Shown: positions 10,571 to 20,316 of the stretch, piece after piece
How the letters are laid out: each line of letters starts with the position of its first letter
Position numbering within the stretch: position 1 is the stretch's first letter
NCBI GenBank assembly: GCA_019279435.1
Contig: JAAALK010000082.1
Coordinates: 11,672,594-11,736,593 of the forward strand
DNA from: Zizania palustris
Taxonomy: Eukaryota; Streptophyta; Magnoliopsida; Poales; Poaceae
Length of the DNA: 64,000 bases
Direction: 5' to 3'
Made by a program: the position numbers and the translations under genes
Notes under the pieces: generated by a model
What the model was told of the DNA's origin: nothing
Seen by the model: only the letters and a program-made list of their open reading frames with translations
Databases searched by the model: none

Positions 10571-13500
10571 CTATGCTTACAATGCAATCTTCGGGCGAGG
10601 GATGCTGAACCAATTCGGAGCTATAGCGCATCACAACTATCTCTGTCTCAAAATGCCCACGCAAGGTGGAGTTCTTACTGTTTCAGGAGACCAAGCTATA
10701 GCCCGGAGAATGGAGTATGGACACGGCCTGCCATTGGACCCCTGGCAAGTGCATAGTGTGGCGGAGCACACCGAAGAGGTTCCGGAGGGTTCAAATTCTT
10801 CAAAGGGGCTCTCCCTTAAACCAAGCCCGGAAGGTGACGTCGTGACGAAGATAATTTCAAAGGATGGCAAAGAATACCCAATACAGTTCGGCAAGGGCTA
10901 TCCCCAGAGATAGCTGCCTCGTTGGAAGAAGTCGTCAAGCAAAATTTGGACGTCTTTGCCTGGACTGACGAAGACATCACCGGGGTTGATCGGAGTATCA
11001 TCGAGCATAGCCTGCTCGTCAACTCGAAGGCTAGGCTAGTTTGCCAGGGGCTCCGCAAGCTGTCTGTGGAAAGAGCAAGCCTCGCCAAGACTAAAGTAGA
11101 AAAATTGTTAAGGGCTGACATCATCAGGGAGGTAGCCCATACCGAGTGGTTGGCGAACCCTGTTTTTGTAAGGAAGAAGGACTCGAACAAGTGGCGCATG
11201 TGTATTGACTTTACTTCATTAAATAAAGCATGCCCGCGAGGCCCTACCCGATGCCCCGAATAGACCAGCTGGTGGATTCCACAGCCGGCTCTGAATTGCT
11301 AAGCTTCCTTGATGCTTACTCCGGGTATCATCAAGTCTGGCTAAAGCGTGAAGACGAAGCCAAGAAAAGTTTCATAACTCCTTCCGGGGTATTTTGTTAT
11401 GTAAGAATGCCTTTTGGCTTGCGGAATGCCAGAGCCACTTTTTCACGTTTAATAGCTAAGGCTCTAGGTCACCAAATAGGCCGAAATGTCGAAGCCTATA
11501 TGGATGACATTGTAATAAAAAGTGCTCAAAAGCACCAGCATAGCCTAGACCTAGCTGAAACGTTTGAGAGCCTTTGAGCATGTGGAGTACGCCTCAACCC
11601 TGAAAAATGTATATTCGGAGCGCAAGCAGGAAAACTGCTAGGGTACTTAGTTTCGAGCAGGGGAATCGAAGCTAGCCCAACGCAGATAAGTGCACTGCAA
11701 AGAATGGCTCTACCAGGGAATTTGAAGCAAGTCCAGAAGCTAGCAGGAAGGCTCGCAGCTCTTAGTAGATTCCTGGCCAGGTCAGCAGAACGAAGCCTCC
11801 CAATTTTCAAAGCCCTTAAGGAGTCCGAAAGCTTCAATTGGACGCCGGAGTGCCAGAAGAGCTTCGATGATATAAAAGCATACCTCGGAAGCCTGTCAAC
11901 ACTTACCGTGCCCCTCCCGGAGGAAACACTCCTCCTTTATCTCACAGCAACAGGCTCTGCAGTAAGTGCAGTACTGGTCAGGGAAGTTGAGCTTAAGGGA
12001 AAGCTGGTGCAAAACCTAGTTTATTTTGTTTCAGAAGCTTTGTCTGGAGCTAAGATTAGATACTCCGAGCTCGAGAAATTTGCTTATGCCCTGGTAATGG
12101 CCTCGCGGAAGCTAAGGCATTACTTTCTGGCGCATAACCTAGTCGTTCCTACCTCGTACCCTCTTGGTGATATGCTCCAAAGCAAAGATTCTACTGGTAG
12201 GATCGGAAAATGGGGTGTCGAGCTAGCCCCCTTCGGAATCTCCTTCACGGCAAGAACAACTATCAAATCCCAAATCATAGCCGACTTTGTAGCAGAGTGG
12301 ACGCCATCTGCAGTTTGGGCTCCGGAGGAGCCCTCCGAAGGTTTATGGACAATATTTCTGACGGAGCTTATCAGGCATCTGGTGCCGGAGCTGGAGCGGT
12401 CATCATATCACCGTCAGGGCAAAAGGCCATGTATTCTGCGAGGCTCAACTTTAAGACCACCAATAATATCGCAGAATACGAAGGGGTCCTGCTAGGCCTC
12501 CGAAAGGCAAAGGCACTTGGAGCAGCAAGGATAATAATTAAAACAGATTCCCAAGTCATCGCAGGGAATGCGATAAGAGCTTTCAAGCAAAGAACCCGCA
12601 TCTAACGCAATACCTTGAAGAAATCTGCAGGACCTAGCAACATTCAAAGGATTTTCTGTTCGAAGTATCCCTCGAGCAGATAATCAACTCACAGATATTC
12701 TAGCAAAAGCTGCAGCCAGAGCATTAGACCTCCCGGAGGGTGCTTTCTATGAAGAACTAGTCAAGCCTGCAGTCAATCAATTACCCTCCGCAGAAGTACT
12801 GTGCATTCCAGCTACAGATTGGCAGGCTCCGATAATGAATATCTTGCAAGGTGGAACATATTCTTCAGAGGGTCCGGATGCCCGAAGATTGCAAGCAAGG
12901 GCTCGAAATTACAAGCTTGTCAGCGGAATATTGTACAAAGCCAGAGTGTGTTCCCCTCTACTCCGATGCATCTCCCAACCCGAAGGCCAAGACATACTTC
13001 GGGACATTCACGAAGGTTTGTGCGAAAGCCACCTGGCCCCTCGTGCTCTAGCAGGCAAGACACTTCGGCAGGGGCTCTACTGGCCGACAATTGTAAGAGA
13101 TGCGGAGGAGTTGGTTCGAACCTGCCAAGGATGCCAATGGATGGGAAGACGAAGCCACCGTCCGCCAGTTCCACTTCAAGTTATTGCCCCGGTTTGGCCA
13201 ATGGCTCGGTGGGGAATGGACCTCATAGTCCCTTTTCCAATGGCAAAAGGCAGCTTGAAGTTTGCGGTGGTAGCAATCGAATATTTTTCAAAGTGGGTCG
13301 AAGCAGAACCATTGACTGCTATCACTTCAAGGAATGTGCAAAAGTTTTTCTGGCAAAATATTATATGCAGGTTCAGAGTGCCAAGGGAGCTAACCGTGGA
13401 TAATGGAACCCAGTTCGAAGCTAACACATTCAAAGAATTTTGTGAAGAGCTGGGCATTAAGTTATGCTTCGCAGCAGTGCACCATCCACAGTCCAACGGA

Positions 13501-14030
13501 GTTGTCGAACGAGCCAATGGAAACATTCTCTCCGGTCTGAATCGATGGATTGTCGGGTTGGCCAAGGGCCGTGGGTCGAGGAACTTCCCAAGATCTTGTG
13601 GTCCATCTGAACCACTCAAGCCAGGTCCACAGGATTTACCCCATTTAGGCTACTATTCGGAGATGAGGCTATGACTCCTACGGAGCTCAAGGGTGGATCC
13701 CTTCGTGTAGTGCAGCCCGGAGATGAAGATGAAAGAAACACTTCGCTCGACTTGTCAGAAGAAACAAGGCTTCGAGCTGTCACCAATCTGACGAAGTACC
13801 AAGGCCAAACAAAAACATGGTATGACCCGAAGATAAAGCTGAACGAGCTTAGACCAGGTCATTTAGTTTTGCGAAGTGTAATAGCCCCGGGGAAGCTAGG
13901 AAATAAATGGGAAGGACCATATATTATCCTATGCTCAGGACGCCCCGGGTCGTTTAAATTAGCTAATTTAGAAGGGGAAGAATTGAAACATGCGTGGCAT
14001 GCGGAGCACCTTAAGCGTTACTACGCTTAG
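10571..14030 (+). pseudogene. pol of element B (protease end to integrase C-terminus)
   Basis: This is the better copy of B's pol because it reaches the true end. It has a protease tail, RT with YMDD near 11501, gypsy RNase H and archaeal-type RNase H. The integrase frame is open from 12835 to 13674, with zinc-binding His/Cys (HEGLCESHLAP, CQGCQWMGR) and the catalytic triad in WGMDLIVPF, TVDNGTQFE and GVVERANGN. The C-terminal domain follows in another frame (13671-14030, ending WHAEHLKRYYA). Stops at 10911-10913 and 11575-11577 and several frameshifts make it non-coding. A missing T near 12355 is specific to this copy. An AATAAA lies about 40 bases past the stop. Confidence 0.9.
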
Positions 14031-14220
14031 GGGCTCCTTGTAATCACTTGTAAAAGAATTCCTTTTCTAAATAAAGTGGAGGGTCGAATTTTGTTTGCTC
14101 TTCGAATATCCCTTACTCCTGATGGACGCATCAGGAAGACGAAGATGCTTGCAGAGTCAAGCATATTTCCCAAGACCCGGGCAACAGCCTGCGAACCATG
14201 GGTTCAAGGGCTTCGCTGCT

Positions 14221-14712
14221 AGCCTACGGATTCCAGGCTCCGGCTTGTTAGGATCCGTAGAAGAGTCTAAGGACTTTAAAAGAGCAGATTTCTGGCCTAC
14301 GGGTTTGAGGTATCTGTAAAAGAGCCGAAGGTGGCCAGCCTACGGATTCCAGGCTCTGGCTTGTTTGGATCCGTAGAGGAGTCTAACGACTTTAAACGAA
14401 CAGATTTCTGGCCTCCGGGTTCGAAGTATTTGTAAAAGAGTCGAAGGTGGCCAGCCTACGGATTCTAGGCTACGGCTTGTTAGGATCCGTAGAAGAGTCT
14501 AAGGACTTTAAACAAACAGATTTTCAGCCTCCGGGTTCAAAGTATCTGTAAAAGAGCCGAAGGTGGCCAGCCTACAGATTCCAGGCTCCGGCTTGTTAGG
14601 ATCTGTAGAAGAGTCTAAGGACTTTAAACAAACAGATTTCTGGCCTATGGGTTCGAAGCATCTGCAAAAGAGTCGAAGGTGACCAAGCAATAAGGTTTCA
14701 AGGCTCCGGCCA
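14221..14712 (+). repeat. 116-bp tandem repeat, four units plus a partial fifth
   Basis: The motif AGCCTACGGATTCCAGGCT begins at 14221, 14337, 14453 and 14569, so the period is exactly 116 bp; a decayed fifth start lies near 14685. Units differ by a few substitutions. The array lies between the pol stop and the antisense gene. Tat-lineage elements are known for tandem repeats in this 3' region, and some of these have seeded satellite DNA. The 190 bp before it (14031-14220) hold only an AATAAA and no gene. Confidence 0.9.
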
Positions 14713-14819
14713 GTGAGACACTTTTAAAGTCCTAAAGCGACTAGTATAAGAGCCTACCAAGGTAGATTCAGCTCCGAAACTCACAAAATCATAATACGAA
14801 ACTATGTTCGAAGAACCCT

Positions 14820-14936
14820 ATGAAGCATCGGTTTGTTCGGCGCGACATTGTGTCCGACGAACCTTTTTGCAATGCTTAAGGTCCCCCACCCACAAGGAGG
14901 GGTAGGAGGGTAAAGAACAAACAAGATGCTTCCGGT
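14820..14936. repeat. Imperfect inverted repeat next to the 3' end of the antisense gene
   Basis: GAAGCATCGGTTTGTTC near 14822 pairs with GAACAAACAAGATGCTTC near 14918 with one bulge. A G/C-rich loop contains CCCCCACC and GGAGGGGTAGGAGGG. It lies about 65 bases beyond the stop of the antisense gene, where it could be a transcript-end hairpin. The role is inference. Confidence 0.5.
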
Positions 14937-15435
14937 GCAATTCACATTAATTCATCATACTTTTACATTAAGAGAAATTTTGGTCCAAGCCTAAGAAAAA
15001 TCAGAGACCCTGTCGGCCTCTAGAGCTACCTCTCCGGCTACTCTGTCCTTCGGAGCTCGAAGCCACCGGGATTGTCCTTTTTGTTCGAGTGCTTCTCTTC
15101 TTCTTCGAGGCTCGCAGTTTCTTCTGCTCCTCATGAAGCTCATCCCAAGTCAGAAGTCTTTCGGAGTTAGCCTTCGTAGTGTCTTTGGCCTGGTACTCCG
15201 AATCAGACCAATCCATGTGTTCGGAGGACGAAGATGTCTTCTCTTTTTCCTCTTCCTTGATATAAGCTAAGACTTCTTGAAAAACCTCGAGGGTGTCCTC
15301 CCCTTTATCTCCACGAGAAATAGAGAAGCGAGAGCGGCGGTAAGGCCGTAAGCTCTCGAGGCTTGCCCACTCCTTCCGGAGCCCTTCGGTAAAATCCAGT
15401 ATTTCGAAGTCAGGTTCCGAAGGGCATGACAGAAC

Positions 15436-15539
15436 CTAAATGAACAAAACACCCAAACAAGCTCTTCGTTTATAAACTTTTTCATTAATGCAAGGGGCTT
15501 TACAAGATTTCTTATACATAATTGCCCTATGAGCTAGAC
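15436..15539 (-). other. Predicted intron 3 of the antisense gene (104 bp)
   Basis: Donor GACCCGCAG|GTCTAGC and acceptor GTTCATTTAG|GTTCTG. Element C has GACCCGAAG|GTTTATC and ATGTTTTTAG|GCTTTTC at the matching positions, with homologous coding sequence on both sides. Confidence 0.8.
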
Positions 15540-16417
15540 CTGCGGGTCAGTTGGTGGAGCAGGAGGTGCCGGAGCTGGCGAGGCTAGAAGCGGTGGCCTT
15601 GTATGTGCTTGCTTCTGCCGACGGGCCTCGTCGATCCAAGCTTTAGCTGCAGCCTTGTGGTCTGTCTTCCAGGTTGACCAGAAAACTTCCCAGGCCGAGG
15701 CTACATTCGGCGATGGATGCAACAGGTCCTCGGAGGCAAAGCTTCCAGGGGTCGAACCCCCGACTGGAGCGATGGGAATCTGAATGGCTTCGAGGTGGTG
15801 GAGAACTCCAATTCCGGCACACTGACCAGAGATCTCTCTGTACCGGACACCGAAGTTCATCATCAGCAACGCCGCCACTTGGATCCTCTTCAGCTTTCGG
15901 TCGAGGGGTTCGCTGGCCACCGCAGAAGATGAAGGGCACATAGTGCCAAAATATTACAAGGTACCCTGAAGGGCATCCAAGGTACGTTCTGCTACACTGG
16001 CATTCTTCTTCTCTGCCGTCTCTAGCTCCGCAGCGGTAGCAGACAATTCGGCCACTTGGAGCAGTAAGGAGCTCTTCTGGGCCATTGCTTGCTTGAGAGA
16101 GCCTTGGAGCTCTACCAGATGGGTGCTCGAAGTGGCCGCCGCTTGCCGGAGCTTCTCAACCTCCGCCCGGAGCACTAAACACTCAGCTTCAGCTTCTTGG
16201 GCTGAAGTCCGGATTGCGTCGTTGTCCTACCTTGCTAGTCGGAGGGCTTCGTCGGCTTCGGCACTAGCCCTCCGTTCTTTTCCAGGACTTCTTACTCCAA
16301 CCGAAGTGCTCTTTCTTCGGAGCCCTTGAGCGCGGTTTGGAGGGTGGTAACCTTCCGTTTGAGTCGATTGGTTTCGACTTCATTGGAAGTCGCTGCCGCT
16401 CTAGCAAGGACGAATTG

Positions 16418-16488
16418 CTGCAAAAAGAACAAGTAAGAACAAGGTGTTTACATTTATTAATTGAAAATATTTGCAGTACTCTTTATAC
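16418..16488 (-). other. Predicted intron 2 of the antisense gene (71 bp)
   Basis: Donor CTTCAG|GTATAAAG and acceptor CTTTTTGCAG|CAATTCG with a T-rich tract. In element C the homologous exon stops at the same codon (CATCAG|GTACGAAG at 34780) and the homologous coding sequence resumes about 90 bases later. Confidence 0.75.
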
Positions 16489-16999
16489 CTGAAGGGCATC
16501 CCTTTCAAGGGCCATGTTGATCACTGGGGCCCTAGCTTCGCTCAGAATAGAGACCAAGTCAGTGTTGGCAATGTCCTGGCTTTTCTCTGCCAAAGGCTCC
16601 ACGAGTGCCCAGAGGCCCGTCCGGTGTTCCAAAAATGGAGCCAGCAGAGGAAGCCAAGACGAAGCTTGGCGATCATCTGTCGTGGCCTCTTCCTCCGAGT
16701 TGCTAGCCGAGGTCATCGTTGGGCTGGGAGGGAGTCTGAGGCTAGACATGCTTTTGCCCCTCCCTGACATGAAGGCAGGCGGCTCGATTACGGCGGAGGT
16801 AGCTCTTCCTTCGACAGCTACCCCTTCGGCTGGAGCCGCATCAACAGGGGTGACCTCGGCCACCGGAGCCGCGTCGGTGGGAACGGCCCCGCCACCGGGG
16901 CCGGGGCATCTAGTGGAGTCGAGGTGTCCATCGGAACCACGAGCCCCGAAGAAGCTGGGACTTCGTGTGCAGCCGGGGCTTCGTCGCCCTTCGATGTAC

Positions 17000-17081
17000 C
17001 TGCGGTACCAAGGTATTTGGTGAACATTTACAAGTAAAAATTGTTGCAGGAATCGACCAAGGCAAAAGATTCGAAGTGTAC
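17000..17081 (-). other. Predicted intron 1 of the antisense gene (82 bp)
   Basis: Donor CCGAAG|GTACAC and acceptor TACCGCAG|GTACATCG on the minus strand. Removing it joins two low-complexity exons in frame (...SEG then TSKGDEAPAA). Less certain than the next two introns because element C cannot be compared here. Confidence 0.55.
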
Positions 17082-17842
17082 CTTCGGAGGCACCATGAGG
17101 TAAAATCGTCGAGTCCCCTAGGACTTCGTACATCCGGAGAATCTTGTCGAGGTCATCCCCCGACGTCCTCTCCGGTGTGTTTGATGCTGGAACCACGACC
17201 TCCGCCGTGATCACACCGACTACGGGTGAGTTGGGGGCGACGACCTCTGGCTCCAAGCTCAAGACAGCGGGCGTGAGAGTGTGAGCCATGTCCACCTCTG
17301 TAGCCTCCCGAGCAGGAGCTTCGGTTGGGACCCCTGCCGCATCTTCGTCACCCTCCAAGAGGTAGTTCTCGAAGGTCTTCGCCGGTTGGGCATTGGAGTC
17401 CTCGTTCCCGGAATCCCTCGAAGCCGAGCTCCGAACGTCCAAAGACAAAGCAGACGAAGCATGGGTCAGTTTAGGAGGGATCTTCACCACCTTCTTCTTC
17501 TTCGTGGTGGTCTTGCTGGCCTTCTTCGGAGGCTCGGCGAAGGCCTTCCTTTTCCGAGGGGCCGCTCCGGCCGATGAGGAAGCTCTGAGGGATCTTCTTC
17601 TTGGATGGCGGGCGGAGCTCCCGGGGGTTCTTGGGCCAGGCGTCACCCGGAGATCCCGCCATTGCTGCTACGGTTGAGGCGGCCCACGCTTGCCTCTGCG
17701 CTAGAGTGCCGGCTGTTGCGGGCACGGTGTGGCTGGTCCTCGCCATGGCTCGGTGGATTTAAAGATTGTGAGAATTGAAGGTTGAAGGAGGTGAATCACG
17801 GATGCTAGGCACGGTAAAAAGTCTTGGGTAAATTCTAATCCC

Positions 17843-17852
17843 CTATTTATAA
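17843..17852 (-). promoter_or_regulatory. TATA box of the antisense gene in element B
   Basis: On the minus strand TTATAAATAG lies about 100 bases upstream of the ATG at 17746. The leader between them is rich in TTCAACCTTC-type pyrimidine runs. Spacing and sequence fit a plant core promoter that would transcribe away from the LTR. Confidence 0.65.
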
Positions 17853-18238
17853 CCGTCCGCTGGTTGCTGTGCTTCGATCGCATTCACACTGCAGGTTCGA
17901 CTTCCGTCGCTGGCAGGTGGGTCCTGAAAGTGGAACGGTGAGAGAATGCCGTAAATTTTGACCGTTACCTTTTACAGAGCGTAACAGCTACTTGCGCAGT
18001 AACGATTATAATCAAACGGTTCCTCACGATTATTGGGCTTTGTAACGGTTCTCTTTCTCACGGAGTGTTCACACAGCGGTTGAGAACACGGAGTCGTGGT
18101 CCGAATGCTTCGGATCAGAGATCCTCCGAAAGACTGTAATGTGTTCAAATTTTCTCTAAGTCTCAGAATATGAAAATATTCCTTGTGTATACTGCTTCCC
18201 TTCTGTACAGGTCAAATTCAAAGAGGCGTATTCGAGGG
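17853..18238. promoter_or_regulatory. Upstream region of the antisense gene with repeated AACGG motifs
   Basis: No gene. AACGG, the core of MYB-type sites including the mitosis-specific activator element, occurs at 17934-17938, 17962-17966 (as CCGTT), 18015-18019 and 18044-18048. Whether MYB proteins bind here is inference. The region ends at the insertion point of element E. Confidence 0.4.
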
Positions 18239-20251
18239 TGAGGAGCCATGCTGAATAGCGTGGGCCTCATGGCTCCAGAAGTGATGAGTCATTGTCAACG
18301 ATAGTCAACAAGGACTAAAGAAGAGAAGAGATCTGCTGTTTCATGGGCCGCGTGTGACTCAGGTACACGGGCAGCGAGCGACTGTCGGGCAGAGGAGGCT
18401 GCGAAGTCGGGCTGGCCCAATCCGGGTGCATGGGCCAGAAGCAGTAGAAGACCCACTGGGCTGTTGACCAGGACTGACTCAGGTACACGGGCGGTGAGCG
18501 ATTGCCGGGCTGAGAGAGCTGCGGAGTCGGGCCGACCCAATCCGGGTACCTGGTGCAAAGCTGGTGGAGGCTTTGTCAGTTTCGGCGTAAAACTGACAAC
18601 CGTTGATTCTGTATCCGACTGTCCAGAAGAGAAGCCGTAGTCGCTATGAAAACTTAGCTTCCGGATATGTCATTTGTATCTCTAGGCCCACAGTCAGTCA
18701 GTTGTGTCTGTAAAAATTCCTAAGGGCAGTAGAGTCTTTTACCTTATTTTGAGTCTGTAAAAACCCTAAGGGGCTGGTAGAATATTCCTAGTGTTGGGCT
18801 GCCTATAAATAGCACCCCAATCCCTAGGGTTTGGACTACCCTTTTGTGCTGAAATCAAATCCACCCTTTGGGTCACTTTGTCTCCCGTTTTCTCTCTCCT
18901 GTGTGCGCCGCCAGGACTTGCCCCTCTCTGTTCGTGAGTTATTTTGGCTCTAATCTCTTGGATGCATTTAATCCTTGGTCCCTGGTGAATTTATTGGTTG
19001 CATTTTGTTCGGTTTGGAGAGTTATTGCTTCAGCTACGAGCTGGTGAATTTATTTCTTGAGGAGAAGCTTCTTCGGTTGCTTCTGTTCTTCACGAACTGA
19101 GTACTAGTTCTTGCTGTTGCAAGTAGTACTTCTACTGTAGCTACAGTACTTGCTGCCAGCTTTTGTACCTTCTACTGTACTGCCTTTTTGATCGAAGCAG
19201 TATGGAGTAAATGCCTTTTTGACTGTTTCTGCGAAGTCATTTTTCTCTGTTCGAAGCCCCTCAGCTTCGTGAGGCAGGCTTCGATCTAACATTTTCTAAG
19301 CTGTCGTTCAAGTCTGCGAACTTCGGTTTTTGGGTCTGAGTTGCTAGCTTCGAAGATCTTCCTATTTGGACAGCATTGCATACTTCGAACAAGCATACTC
19401 CGAATCTATCTGTTCGAAGTGCACACTTTGTCAGGCTTCGAAGTTTGGGTTCGAAGTTTGTATTTTCTGATAGACTTCGCTTGGATTTCTTTGTGGCGTG
19501 TCAGCCTTCGATTCTCCTTCCGAAGCTTTCCCTGTTCGAAGATAGAGTGCAAGCTTCGGACTTGATTTTCTATCGCGTGACAGATTTTGCTTCTTTGTTC
19601 GAAGGTTGTCTGTTTGTGTGTTGTGTTCGAAGCTTTCTGTTCGAAGGTTGTGCTTCGAAGCTCTTGGTTCAAAGTGTGTTCGAAGTTTTGTCTTCGAAGT
19701 CCTCACTTCGAAGCAGGCTACGACTTTGTCACTTTGCTCCGAAGCTCTTGGTTCGAAGCTGTGTTTGAAGTCCTGTCTTCGAAGTACACACTTCGAACCA
19801 GGCTCCGGCACTATTTTACTTCGCTCCGAAGTACACTTCGCTTCTTACCACTTCGAACTAGGCTAGACAGTGACACCTTCGGCATTTCGGACAGACTTCG
19901 TCACCAACCTCCGAAGCAGACCTCGACGTGCGAAGGGGGCTTCGCCAAGTTCCGAACAGGAGACAAATTTGGACAGTAACTTCTCTTTTCATTTTATACA
20001 TACTTAGATCATTTCATTGAGAAGTTTAGGCCTGTTACAAATTGTTCATCTGCCTAGTTTCACCACTTTAGTTTTACACTGTTCATCATCAGTTGCTTCT
20101 AGGTTAGAAACCTTTAGACTTAGGCCTACTGTTTATTTTCTGCTGCGTAGTATTTTTGAGGTGCGTTGGGTATTGGGAACAGGCCATTGATTCGAAAGAA
20201 TTTTTAAGGCGCCCATTCACCCCCCCTCTGGTCGCTACTTTCGGTCCTACA
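18239..20251 (+). repeat. 5' LTR of element E (2013 bp)
   Basis: Starts TGAGGAGCCATG and ends TCGGTCCTACA, just before the primer site. A TATA box (TATAAATAG) lies at 18804-18812. The stretch 19250-19930 is packed with the palindrome TTCGAA, mostly as CTTCGAAG or GTTCGAAG at irregular spacing. Short open frames inside it are by-products of that repetition. A solo relative is found at 44959-46651. Confidence 0.95.
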
Positions 20252-20253
20252 AG

Positions 20254-20265
20254 TGGTATCAGAGC
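20254..20265 (+). promoter_or_regulatory. Primer binding site (initiator Met tRNA) of element E
   Basis: TGGTATCAGAGC, the classical complement of the 3' end of plant initiator tRNA-Met, two bases after the LTR end. Confidence 0.95.
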
Positions 20266-20316
20266 AAGGTTAGGGTTTTTCCATACCTTAACCGGTTCTA
20301 AACCCCAGTAGTGACT

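Larger units (their letters stand above)
8711..13843. repeat. Assembly duplication, copy 2 (5133 bp)
   Basis: This is the partner of 2578-7710 and starts exactly where the run of N ends. It carries the right-hand continuation of element B, whereas copy 1 carries the left-hand continuation of element A. Together they read as two overlapping contig ends that were scaffolded instead of merged. Confidence 0.9.
15001..17746 (-). pseudogene. Antisense spliced gene of element B (product unknown)
   Basis: A gene on the strand opposite to gag-pol, between pol and the 3' LTR. I read at least four exons: 17746-17082, 16999-16489, 16417-15540 and 15435-15001, with GT-AG introns. The protein would start MARTSHTVPATAG and then has a low-complexity Ala/Pro/Ser region with a lysine-rich stretch (KKASKTTTKKKK). 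A conserved block (LPLLAPFLEHRTGL), a coiled coil (LRAEVEKLRQAAATS), a block around RKLKRIQVAALL and a C-terminal block (LRPYRRSRFSISRG, YIKEEEKEK) follow. Element C carries a diverged relative with introns at the same places. This copy has frameshifts (near 17650, 16870 and 16300) and a TAA at 15954-15956, so it is probably dead. Extra antisense genes are known in Tat elements; the function is unknown. Confidence 0.75.

Noticed and set aside
19341..19979. Open frames of 74-130 codons in the E LTR (also 28700-29324)
   Set aside because: They follow the TTCGAA repeats, lie in LTR sequence downstream of the TATA box and differ between the two LTRs by frameshifting indels.
20311..20316. Upstream GTG as the start of gag in E (and the matching GTG in D)
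   Set aside because: Plants use ATG; the next codons give an ATG at 20317 with the conserved gag start.
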